Origin: Tomocerus qinae
Lineage: Eukaryota; Arthropoda; Collembola; Entomobryomorpha; Tomoceridae
Direction: 5' to 3'
Length of the DNA stretch: 64,000 bases
NCBI GenBank assembly: GCA_020055645.1
Contig: CM034546.1
Location: 4,092,001 to 4,156,000, forward strand
Shown: positions 49,241 through 61,000 of the stretch, piece after piece
Layout: each line of letters starts with the position of its first letter
Position numbering within the stretch: the stretch's first letter is position 1
Translations under genes and position numbers: made by a program
The notes under the pieces: model-generated
What the model was told of the DNA's origin: nothing
The model's database searches: none
What the model saw: the letters and a program-made list of their open reading frames with translations, nothing else

Positions 49241-49375
49241 GAAGCATTTGAAGTATTCAAAAAGGGGCAATACCGAAGTTTTTTATATTCGAAATTAGCT
49301 TAAAAAATATTGGTTTCTCTGCTACCATTCTTAAGTCAGGAAAATTATATTGTTAATTACGTGGCCAAGGTTTCG

Positions 49376-49616
49376 ACTGGGAAATACCACTAACGGGAAG
49401 CTTCCCATTTCCCACTGGGAAATGTGGGTATCAAAATGGAGTGGGAAATGGGTAGTGTGGGAAATAGTGGCAAATAGAGCCAAAATAGCGCCAAAATTCA
49501 AATTTTTGGGCATTATTTCCCATATTTCCCACTAATTCCCACTATTTCCCATTTACCACGATTTCCCGCATTTCCCGGACGTCCAACAAAGTGGGGTGGG
49601 AAATGGGAATATTCGC
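49376..49616 (+). mobile_element. GGGAAAT-rich dispersed repeat, copy 1
   Basis: This 240-bp element recurs inverted at 56352-56590. Shared landmarks include CACTAACGGGAAG, CCCACTGGGAAATG, TGGGTATCAAAATGGAGT, TTCAAATTTTTGGGC and GGACGTCCAACA. The interior is full of GGGAAAT/ATTTCCC inverted motifs. Confidence 0.75.
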
Positions 49617-49716
49617 AACTCTGTACGTGGCCTGTCTTTCCGCGAAAGCGCGATAGCTCGACTATTCTTGCGCCATATGCAGACTATAATCTTTCGTCGA
49701 TAGAAATCTCTTTTTG

Positions 49717-49910
49717 ATGGTAACTTGCCCCTTAACTTTTGACGATAACTGGCCCCTTAACTTTTGACGATAACTGGCCCCTTAACTTTGGACGATAACT
49801 GGCCCCTTAACTTTTGACGATAACTGGCCCCTTAACTTTTGACGATAACTGGCCCCTTAACTTTTGACGATAACTGGCCCCTTAACTTTTGACGATAACT
49901 GGCCCCTTAA
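49717..49910. repeat. 25-bp satellite, nearly 8 copies
   Basis: Near-identical tandem units of GATAACTGGCCCCTTAAC plus TTTTGAC. Only the first unit and one later base differ. The low divergence suggests recent expansion. Confidence 0.9.
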
Positions 49911-49919
49911 ATGTAGCTT

Positions 49920-51340
49920 TCCAAAATCCTGAAACTGTGAGTTGCTACGGGTAAAATTATTAAAAATGACGTCATTTTCGCAGGCCATATTGCAAATCAT
50001 TGAAATTGGTCTGATTTAGCCGAAATTGCTATTCTTACACGATAAGATCCTTTATATAATCTGTACAAAAAATCCGAAATTATTTTTCCTGCAAATGATA
50101 GATTTCTAGTTTGTACTCCAAATATCTAAACAATGCCATAAGCCATGAAAACAGGAAAACGTATAACTGTTTTAAACTGAATTTTAATTATCTTGAAATA
50201 GCTATTGTCAAAATTTAGAGCGAGGATCCCAAGGCTAACAAACGTCACATTTTCGAACCTTGGAAGTATCATTGGCAATTTTCCAAAAAAATTATAATTT
50301 TTGGCAGGATTGGTTAATGAATATTTTAACAAATAACTAAAATCCATGTTAGAGAAAACGTACCCTTTTGTTGTCTCCCCGCAGGTTGTAAGAACAGTAT
50401 CAAAATCAACAGAAAATCAAAATAAGTTAATATTGGCTGTCAAAATAAAAATTCGAAAAATGTATATTTGGCTATCAATTTGAATATAAATGCGAAATAG
50501 ATTTATTTCCGTCCCATATTGTTTATTTTCCAATTTTATTTACATTATTACAAAATCTTAAAAGTAAAATATTGTTAAATACTATTATACGCTAACATTA
50601 CACTATACACATTACACTATATACATTATATACTATACACTAACAATTCGTAGGAAACTCAATTGAAATTTTTGTGGCCCATTTTCTGCTTTGACTATCA
50701 AATAAAGACAAAGTGAGTTCGCGGTATCTCAGCAACTTATGAACCGATTTGAATATTTGAACCAAAATCAATAGGGTTCGTCACCAGTCCATAGGCAGTG
50801 TTTATGCCTAACTTTGTCAACTTCATTCAATGCGTTCGAAAGTTATCGTGGGGCCGGACAGTCCGGACAGACTCTACGGATCTATAAGCTTAAGGTTCTA
50901 TAAGGGTTTGAAATCCTAGTTTTTCCTTATCCTTTCCATGTTAAAGTAAGACTTTCAAACAATAAAACGATTTCTATGAAACTTAAATGCAAATATGAAA
51001 ATGCTCATTTGAGTTTCTGACTATGAGAAGTACATGCAGTAAAAATTTCAACCGTAATTAGACCACTTGTGCAACTCCGAGATGGAACACAGTATAGGCT
51101 CTAGAAAAACAATTTATAAGGTAGATCTGTACCAGGTTCAGTTCCATTTGCGTTTGTAGTGTTACGAATCAAGAAAAAAACTGATGAGCAGATGTTTATG
51201 GTGAACATAAAAGTGTTGAATATTTCATTAGAACCTTGACTTATCCTTGAACATGAACTATAGGCACATTAAATTAATTACCATACAGATGTCCACCTGT
51301 CAGCTCAGAAAAATAGTTGTTCATCGAACGCCTCCACGTC
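49920..51340. other. AT-rich spacer with an old repeat
   Basis: No gene is supported. 50580-50650 has short ACATTACACTATA-type repeats. 50690-50890 resembles the tail of a dispersed repeat (GTTCGAAAGTTATCG followed by CCGGACAG repeats), similar in style to 6120-6212. Confidence 0.4.
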
Positions 51341-51343
51341 AAC

Positions 51344-51741
51344 ATGGTCTCCCTATCAGTAGTGTCAATATTAATCCTTTTAGTTCCTTTCGTCTTTACC
51401 GACACGAAAAATACTTCTTCCATCAGCTTATCTATACAAATTCCAGTATCTGTCAATACAACTAACTCTACATCGGTAAGTAAATTTAACATCTTTAGCG
51501 AGTAATAATAACATAATGGACAAAATTAACACTATTAAAATTTTCAAAGGTAAATAAATTGAGGCAAGAGGATTTTGAAGACAACGAAGGCTTAGTGGCA
51601 GGGCAGAAAGGAGTCGAGTTGGGCGTGGGAATCGTGAAGTTGATAATAGACGGATTTTTTGGAGGAGGATTTGGAGAGAACCAAATGGCCGCTGGTGCTG
51701 CAAAGACCCCAACTGCCACCGCTGAAAAACCTTCAAAATAA
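51344..51741 (+). CDS. Small secreted protein with Gly-rich amphipathic segment, two exons
   Basis: Exon 1 (51344-51475) and exon 2 (51550-51741) join in phase 0 (TCG/gtaagt, caaag/GTA) to give 107 residues. The start encodes a clear signal peptide (about residues 1-18). A Ser/Thr/Asn-rich segment with several N-x-S/T sites follows. Exon 2 encodes a charged turn, then VELGVGIVKLIIDGFFGGG, a Gly-rich amphipathic or membrane-active-looking helix, and an Ala/Thr/Lys tail. No family is recognised. The pattern is reminiscent of some antimicrobial or mucus peptides, but this is only a resemblance. Confidence 0.6.
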
Positions 51742-52580
51742 TTTAATTGTCATGAAAAAAGATTTTAATTATATATTCATGTCAATTTATTTTGCACCAA
51801 CTTGTTAGAATTCGAAAATCTGTAGTAAAATGCAGCAAACATAATGAGCATTAAATATAAATTAAAATCGCATTCACTTCATTTGACGTTTTTTCAAAAA
51901 ACTGCAAACAAAATGTCCTTACATAGGTGCATGTGTTTTGTCTTTATAGTCAACAGCATTACAGATTTCCATATATGACTTTCATAAACCCCCTTCCCCA
52001 ACCAAGGAGTTTAATGTTAAAATGTGGTTCATTGTACAATAAATGCTTTAATACTCAATGTATTATGAGTCTGCCGCCGTTCTACTACAGTCACAGCAAA
52101 CTCATAATGGTTTTAATAGATATGTGTAATATATGGCCATGGCTGTGGAGTGTAAATATTTATAATAGTGAAATTATGAATGTGTGAATAATATTGATCT
52201 CGAGGTTATTTTTCGTGCTTGCCCAATCTTCCCAAATGCCAAGTGACTTCCATAAACAATTTAAAGAGGCACAATTTTGATTGACAGAATTAGTTAAATG
52301 AAATATTTAAAGAAGGTTTATGGCTCCCAATATTAGTCCAATGATGGACCGAATGGAAGTGATGGCTGCTCACAAAGTCCACTAGGGACGACCCGACAAT
52401 GGATTTCATATTTTCTTTGCTGTAGGAATAAAGCGCACTGAAGACTGTTTGCTCCTAGTGTGTGAATTGAATTTTAGCGTATGGGAGCTCTGTTCACTAA
52501 CAAATGTACCCAATTTTACAAAAAGGTCTTCAAAGCAAGCTTTATTACAGTGAACATCAAGACTAAACCACGAAGAACAT
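51742..52580. other. Spacer, nothing recognised
   Basis: No supportable gene or repeat. Confidence 0.45.
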
Positions 52581-52582
52581 CA

Positions 52583-53075
52583 AAGCCTTTTCGAGTAAAT
52601 TCGAAACTTTTCAAGCTTATCGAGTAAATTTGAAACTTTTCAAACTTAACGATTAAATTTGAAACTTTTCGACTAAATTTGAAACTTTTCAACTAAATTT
52701 GAAACTTTTCGACTAAATTTGAAACTTTTCAACTAAATTTGAAACTTTTCGACTAAATTTGAAACTTTTGAAACTGTAACCTTTCGATTAGAAGCGAAAC
52801 TTTTCAAACTTTTCGATTAGAAGCGAAACTTTTCAAACTTTTCGATTAGAAGCGAAACTTTTCAAACTTTTCGATTAGAAGCGAAACTTTTCAAACTTTT
52901 CGATTTGAAGCGAAACTTTTCAAACTTTTCGATTAGAAGCGAAACTTTTCAAACTTTTCGATTTGAAGCGAAACTTTTCAAACTTTTCGATTAGAAGCGA
53001 AACTTTTCAAACTTTTCGATTAAAAGCGAAAGTTTTCAAACTTTTCGATTAGAAGCGAAACTTTTCAAACTTTTT
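52583..53075. repeat. Composite satellite: 20-bp then 29-bp units
   Basis: 52583-52775 holds 20-bp units of TTCGACTAAATTTGAAACTT. 52785-53070 holds about ten 29-bp units starting CGATTAGAAGCGAAACTTTT. Both share the core GAAACTTTTC and differ from the 48.6-kb satellite in sequence but not in style (TTCGA motifs). Confidence 0.85.
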
Positions 53076-53538
53076 AAGTAAACGTTTTTCAAAAGCCGGC
53101 ATAGTTGATTCCCTCAAAGAGCTTTCACGTCGTATATATCATAACAAAAAAACCTAAAAGGGCACTTGTTAGCATGTTTTCTTCATATAGGTTGGGTTAA
53201 CCCTGTTATTATGATGTCTGTATGAATGAATTTATTAGTCGAACATGGGTCCCGACCGTCGCCTCGGTTAGATTGAAGGCTATCTGCTGTTGCTTGATCC
53301 CAAATGTGCTCCATATTTATAGCTACAAAGTATTGTCTCACCTGGCTAATATTATAGTGATTGGTGCAAGCTATCTACAAGTCGTATACTCATCACCCAT
53401 CCAAACATTGCTCAGAGGGCAACTTAGCTTAACCTCACCTTTCAGTTGACTGCTTTGGACATTTGCTACCGTGCCTTGCCAGCTTGCAGTACATATAAAA
53501 GTAAAGTGTACTCACTCATCCTCCAAATCTATTACACA

Positions 53539-54226
53539 TAAGGTGTCAGGGCATGAAAACGGCAAAAAGCTACCTTTTTGCCTTTTTGCTTGCCTTTTTG
53601 CCTAGCAAAATCAGCAAAAAGCTACCTTTTTGCCTTTTTGCCTTTTTGCTGTCAAATGGGGTAATTAGCAATTGACATGTTGACAACCAAGGATGTGAAC
53701 AAGAAATACGATTTTAAAAAACAGCAATTCTTACTTATCTTAATCTTCAATAATTCGGTCATTCATTGGTCAATAAAACAATCGAAAACAACAAACTACC
53801 ATTGTAAGCAATTTTAAAAAACATGAGGAAAAAAACAAGAACCAAGAGCTGTTCCAACCAGTGACAGTCAAATACTGGATATTTTGCTTGACCTGATATA
53901 TCTCATATAATATTGTACACAATACGCAGATGTTCGACCTGGTTCATTTTTTATTATACGGTTTGTCACAAATACATTATAGTTCATTTTGAATTGTGTA
54001 GTATTAGTAATAAATAGTTTAATAATCAAAAAAATCTAACTAGCATCTGCAATTTATCTGAATATTTGAATGTGTAGGACGGGACAGTATATAAAAGTTA
54101 GCTTTAATGAAGTATCACAGGTGGCGATGACTACTCCAAAAAGGCAAAAAGCACAAAAAGGCAAAAAGGTGGCTTTTTGCCTTTTTGCTAGCAAAAAGGC
54201 AACCTTTTTCATGCCTTGTAAGGTGT
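53539..54226. mobile_element. hAT-like MITE with 8-bp target duplication
   Basis: The element spans 53547-54218. Its ends are CAGGGCATGAAAACGG and the complement of CAAGGCATGAAAAAGG, flanked by identical TAAGGTGT (53539-53546 and 54219-54226). An 8-bp target duplication with CARGG ends is diagnostic of hAT elements. Both subterminal regions contain clustered AAAAAGGC/GCCTTTTT motifs. There is no transposase. Confidence 0.85.
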
Positions 54227-54559
54227 ACAACCAAATTGGATGCTCATCGACCAAAGATGAAATCAATTAATACAGGCTATTAAGTGGCTGATCTAGGAGC
54301 AACGGGGGAGGGGGCAACAGAGGCAACGGGGGCAATTGAGGCAACGATATCCCGCTGACTAAATCTAGCCCTATGATCAATCTGCATTAATCTACAGCAT
54401 TATAAATACTTTGACATTAACATTAACGTTTACAGGCCAAAAATAGTTTGTTTGAATTATACTTTCTTTCCAAAAATATATGCCCAACAGTTATGAAAAC
54501 AGTATACAACATTGATTTATCTAAACACTGTGCGACATTCATCATTATTTGTCAACGAC

Positions 54560-54800
54560 ACATGCAAGGAAAAAAGGTGCTCCTTTTTCACAAAGAAGAA
54601 AAAAAAGTATAAATATGCTACCTTTTTAAAGCAGTAATTTTTACCTTTTTTGCCTTATTTACATTTAAAGTGTAAGTAAATGGGGCACGCTTTTATATCT
54701 GAAGGGACTGCTTTTTTTAAAGGAGTACTTTGTTACTTTTTAAAAAACAATTAGTACCTTTTTTGTGCCTTGCCTTACCAGGGCATGAAAAATTACACCT
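54560..54800. mobile_element. Related hAT-like fragments
   Basis: About 54564-54775 runs from CAAGGAAAAAAGGTG to CCTTTTTTGTGCCTTG, weak inverted ends without matching target duplications. Directly after it, CAGGGCATGAAAAATTACACC (54779 onwards) looks like a broken end of the same family as the 53.5-kb element. Confidence 0.45.
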
Positions 54801-54948
54801 TTTTGCACTTTTATTGCTATAGTAATCGCTACACGTGAAAGCTGTATTCTTATAGAATTTGAGGTAGTTACAATTTTCATTTTCAAAATAAAATTAATAT
54901 TGCCATTTTCTATATATTTTATAACATATAATAGCATACAAATTGCGA

Positions 54949-54954
54949 TTTATT
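54949..54954 (-). terminator. Polyadenylation signal of the P450 gene
   Basis: AATAAA on the - strand, 116 bp after the P450 stop codon. Confidence 0.5.
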
Positions 54955-55069
54955 CATTTAATTTCTATAATAACCAAAACAGCAAAATTTTGCTAATTTC
55001 AAATGTGGCAGTTGTTACTGCATAAACAATTTCGTGCCGTTTTGTTATTAACATTAAGCTTATGCAGGC

Positions 55070-58000
55070 TCAAGTTTCCTTGAATCGCTCCGAAAATATA
55101 ACTTTGTGTTCGACTGGGCCAACCACCAAACCAGCAGGACCAGTTTTGTCTAATGATGGTATCGGCAATGATGGGTCGAAATCTACTCTAAAAAACTGAA
55201 ACAGTCGCATTGTGATAAGAAATAATTCATCTCTGGCCAAAGACTCTCCTGGACATACTCTTCTTCCAGTGGAAAAAGGAATAAAAGCTGGGTGACGAAT
55301 AATTTCCGTTTCGTGTTCATTTAAATATCTTTCAGGTCGAAAATTTTCTGGGTCTCCCCAGACTTCTTGGTCATGGTGAACGCAGTACAAGTTAGCAATT
55401 ACGAAAGTGTCTTTCGGAATTAAATATCCGTGAAATTGGACGTCTTCAGTAGCTTTATGAAAAATACTAACCGGTAGTATCGAAGAAAACCGCAATACTT
55501 CCATGATCACAGCTTCGATAAATGGCAGTCTAAATATAAACCACATATTAGTTTCAGAAATCTTTGTCTAAATCTTAGTCTTAGGAATTAATGTTTTCAA
55601 TAATGTAACCGAACGCATACCTTCATGTGCTAAATTTAGTATACGGAGGTATGTGTAGGCCGTAGGGGTACATTATTGAAAACATTAATTGTAACAATAA
55701 TACATTTACATAAAATAATACTTTAAAAATCAATTATTTCAAACAATATTAAATAAAAACACGAAGCAAATCAACGAAATAATGTTAACATTTGCTAAAA
55801 AATAATTCTGGTTGAAGTTTGAGTATAGAAATGACACGTAAAAATTTCATTGAAATGAAAAAAGCCATTAGCGCGGCCAGCTACGCTTTTCAATATATTG
55901 TTAGCTGCATAAGTGCTTTTCTTAAAAAGCCGTTTACTATACTGTAGTAAAAGTAGAAGTGGTCGAAATTTATTTTCCTGATTATAAGATGTGATTTTAT
56001 AAAATAAATCCTAGGAAAATCTATTTCGATAATGCATTGTTAATTTTCTTTTTATTGCGTCACAAACTTCCACATCGACATTTTCAGAGTCAATCCCAAA
56101 GTATGTACTACAAACAAAACACTTTACGCAACTCCCCTATTATTCACAAGCCATTTCTTCCCCGAATGTAGACCTTACTATCTTTAGTTTGACAAAACAA
56201 TTTTTTTTGTAAAATTACCCTTGGGTATGTAGTTATGTATAGTTTAGAAAATTGTGTTTCGGTAATGGGTGAAGTTTGCAATATAACATTCATAGTAGTT
56301 TGTATAATGTATTATTAATGGCAGCATACAAAAAGACAAGAGTTTGGAATACCCCCATTTCCCACCCCACTATGTTGGACGTCCAGGAAATGTCTATGGG
56401 AAACAGTTTGAAACTGTGGGAAATAGTTTGAATAAGTAGGAAACATGGGAAATAAAGCCCAAAAATTTGAATTTTGGCGCAATTTTTGCTCTATTTCCCA
56501 TACTTTCCATTTTTAACTCTATTTTGATACCCACATTTCCCAGTGGGAAATGGGTAACTTCCCGTTAGTGGCATTTCCCATTCGAAACCTAGAAAAAGAA
56601 TTTCCTTAAGTCCTACTAAGGGGGCCACTGGTCAAACCTAACCTGATTTAGCATAACCTATCAAGCACGTATCCAGAAATTTGACCAAGAGGGGGCCCAC
56701 CAAAATATAATATTGGTAAAATAAAGACATGTTCGCGCGAAGCGCGAAATTTTTTTGCACTTTTTACCTTTTTTGACAAAAAAATCGCCTTTTTCTGAAA
56801 ATTTAGGGGGGGGGCCCGGGCCCCCCGCCCCCCCCTCTGGATACGTGCGTGTAACCTATAATCTAATTACAAGGTAGATGTTATGCCATAATTAAATAAT
56901 TTATAGCCTCCAATTTAACTATGTAACTAAATTAATATAATCTTCTGCCTTTAGTTAACACTAAAGTCCAAAATACGTTGTAAATTGTAAACCCACTTTT
57001 CTAAACTGATATGTTTTAATGCAATCATTAGCCAAACTGGTCACAAACTTTTTGCCAAACTGGCATTTGTCAAATGGCAGACACCTTTTTACATTATAAC
57101 AATTGTTTATTTTACTTACTTTTGTCGATCTTTTAGAGAAGGTTGATTAACACTTTGCATATGCAAGGAAATTATGTTGCTCAACTTTTGTTGTATTTCT
57201 GGGTAATGGGCCATCAAAAATATCAACCATCTTAAAGTCGTTGAAGATGTTTCAACACCTGCTACAAAAATGTCGTTAAGTCCGAAACGCAAGTTTTCCC
57301 CTGAAATAAGTTTATATTATAGTAGGTTAATTGGTTCCACTTCAATAATGACCTCTTTATCAATTTCAATCGCGATTTCTAATCGATAACTCCCCGCAGA
57401 TCAGACCGATACAGTCTTTTTAGAATTTTCATCTATTTTGTTGCCTCAGTCTGGGGATTACGAAAATCGAAAACTCTGTAATAATATGATAAGCATACTA
57501 AAAAGTAGGAAAATAAACATCACATACATACCTCCAGTATTCCCATAAAATGGGGATTTCTCATCTGTTGTGGAGCCAATTTTCTGTAAATAGTAATCAA
57601 TCAAATCCCTTTGGGTTCCATCCTGATAAGTTTCCCTGTGGCGATTGACAATGTTCTGCATGTAGTCAAGAACTTGAGTTATGTTGTACAGAAAATGGTT
57701 GTATCCCAACAGTCTCGGGAACATTTTTGCCCATTTAAAGAAAAATAGAAGAATGCCTTGTCCGACTGGTGATGCAGTACACCTTTAGAAGAGTAATTTT
57801 ACAATATTACGATACAAAGTGCAACATGTTTTCAGAAACATTACTTATTACCAGAGCCGTGATATTTAGTTGAAAACATGTTTTTTATCTTTGGTCATTC
57901 AATCCTGAGACTTAGGATGTCAACGTTTCGCAACTTTTCAAGCATTTTGACATCCACTTTATTTTACATATATTGGGGTTTGGAACCTAAAAAATATTTT

Positions 58001-61000
58001 CATAGATATTTTGGGAATTAGAACATTGTGTCCATATGTTGGCTTTTTTGCCAATTAAGCCTATATTTTAACACAAAGTAGACACTTTGTTTTTCCTGGT
58101 AATTTAGAAAAAATAAAGTTTTCACGATTTGACCAATTACTATAATTTTCCTAGGCCTTTTTTGTCACATTATCGCAAAAGCTACCATTTTTTGTCCTTT
58201 CATTTTTAGGCGGTCGTATTAACGTTAACTATCGCTAAAATCCAGTTAGACTTGTGAAGGCGATAATTGGTCTGAAATACATGTAATTAGGCCGCCCCTT
58301 TTGGTTGTCAATGTGGTCACACTTTATTGAATTGAAAACCTAGCTTCAAAATCGTGTTGTAAAATACAATTCACTGTTAGTATTAAAATACAAGTTATTA
58401 AGTTTTTAAACTTTAGTATGAGAGTTTGAAAAACTATATTTTTCAACATTATTTTGTTAGCCTCATAAAAGTCTACATATAAATATTTCTAAAATCATAG
58501 GAAAAAAATTCAGCAAATAAATCTGGACGAGAGAAATCTTTACCGTATTGCATATATAGCTACAACGACCAAACTTACAAATTATTATTAAAATATTTTT
58601 ACTCATTAGCATGATCCAGAATTTTCCAGATTTTAGGATCGCTCTGTTCATATCTTTCTCCAGCAACGATTCCCCATATTACATTTAATATTGGGATATT
58701 AAATATGTGTACAGTGGATATCGGTTTTCCACTATTTTTCCTCAAATGCTCAGTCAGTTCATTTGCTTCATGCAGTATTAAATTTTCGATTGGCACTCCA
58801 TTACGAAATCCAGACTGAATATACGAAAAGGCAAACCGTCGTTGTTCCATTCCGACTTTGCCGGATACCATTACTATTCCTACAAATTAAAATTTCAATC
58901 AGATATATAGTTTACTCAAGAGGAAGTGTAATGTTTAAATTAAGTACCTCTCATATTTCCATTTATTGAATAATGAGGAAAAAAAGGTCGCCCGCAGAAC
59001 GGAAGCATATTAAAAGCCTCCTTAATAAGTCCATAGTCGTTAATGAACACCGATCTGAAATTCATAATTTGTTAAATAACTATGATTTTATTGACTCCAT
59101 ACCAAGCAGGTTGCCAAAAATTTTCGATGCTTGACATCCAGACATTGTTTCATTCGGAATTATTTAATGCGCATATTTTCACGGAGATTAATATTTCTGC
59201 TTCACTATTATTGCTTATTGAGTCTCACAGAGAACTGACTTTTCTCGAGAGACGCAGAGAATAAGCTTTTTTGTCTTCTTATTTTATATAGTGAACCCAG
59301 CTAAAAGGAGTGAACCTAGCACTCAAGAGAAATTCAGCAGGCCACCCATCACAGTAATAAAAACAATTCCGAAAATATCATCGGTATTTCCCTTAAGTTA
59401 TTATGTTAACTTTGTAAATACAATATCTTAAATATACTTTTCTACAATTTTCTACAGCGGTTGGAAAAATGCCAACTTTCTGTTCAAAAGGAAGTTCCTA
59501 AACAAAAATAATAACTGTAGGTAGATCGTAATCGTAGCACCAAATACAGGCAATAATGAAAGACTCCATTTTTAATAAAGACTCCAAAAAGTTCACATTT
59601 AAAATCAGAAAAATAAGATTCCCTAGATTTTAGAAAAATGTACAAATCCAATGAGTACACTATACGAATAAATAGTGGTCCTCAGTTATTTAATTCTGCA
59701 AAAAGGTGTACAAACTGGCACGAAGAAATAAAGGGGGCAGTAAAAAGTAATATCAGCTCTATTAAAAAATGGGACATAAATTTGTCGATATATAGAGCAG
59801 AACCAATTTGGATTAGTGGTTTTGAAATATGCTAATTAATACGCCTAATATTTTGAAATGTCCCCTTTCGCTAATCATCTCCATTCAATCACCAATAATC
59901 ACCTTATGTAAATTTCTATTATGTTTTGATGTTATAATATTTTGAAACGACTCATTTCAGTGATTAAGAGGAAGTGGCATGCATACGCATCTTGCTTTTA
60001 AGGAGCGTGCATATATTACGTGTGCAGTTGATGGGAGGAAAAGTTACCCAAAAGTGGCACAATAATAACTAACCAAATGAATAATTTCTAACAGCTATAA
60101 CAGATAAGCTTGAAATAGATAATAGGTTAAATAGGTACCAATCAGCGGCAGTGTTCAGTTTCAATTTCAGTCAGATCAAAATATCAATAAGAAGCTGAGA
60201 ATTTTTCCTTTTAATGAAGAAACAGCAGATGCACTTAGCTTGTATCTTTATTTCTTAAATCAAATACCAGAATGAACTAAAATGGTGGTGAATGTAAATC
60301 GTAGCGGTCAAAAAGGAAAATTACAATTTCACCACTCACAACAGAGCAGAGCACTTTACACGCATTCGAAATTGCTGAAAATTAGGGTGGATTAGTATGA
60401 AACCACTCGCACTTATTTCGACAGTTTAGAGGAAGTGGACATGCGCATTTTTGTTTCTAGGGAATGTGCATATATTACGCGTGCAGTTGATGAGGTGCTG
60501 CAGTCAGCACTTGCGTTGCACATGGGAGAGTGGGTTTTGCATTACGCAATATATGCAGGTTCCCTAGGATGTCCTACCAGACATAGCTACATAGATAGAT
60601 AGATTGGTAAGTTTTTTTCCTTCTGTGTTTATTATATAGAGATCTGTATGTAGCTAATTGTATGGGTGATGAATGAGATGAGATAGAAGGGACGATAGGA
60701 ATCACAAAATTTGTAATAATATAATATGAGGGAAGTGAAATGGGAATATAAATCAGTGTTGAAATTGGAATTCAAGGGTGAAAATGAAAAAAATGTTAAA
60801 CTGATTTTGAGAGAGGCTTTACAATGGAGATTAGGGTTTCGAAAATGAGATCTGATGGCGAAAATACAATTTGTTGGGGGAAAATGGAGATTTCGGACGA
60901 TAGTTGTTTTCCGACCGAGTACTGTCTAGTCATGATAAAAGTCCTAATTAATTTTTGTTAAGTTGAATTTCATTCTGAAAAATAACGTTAAAATATTGTA

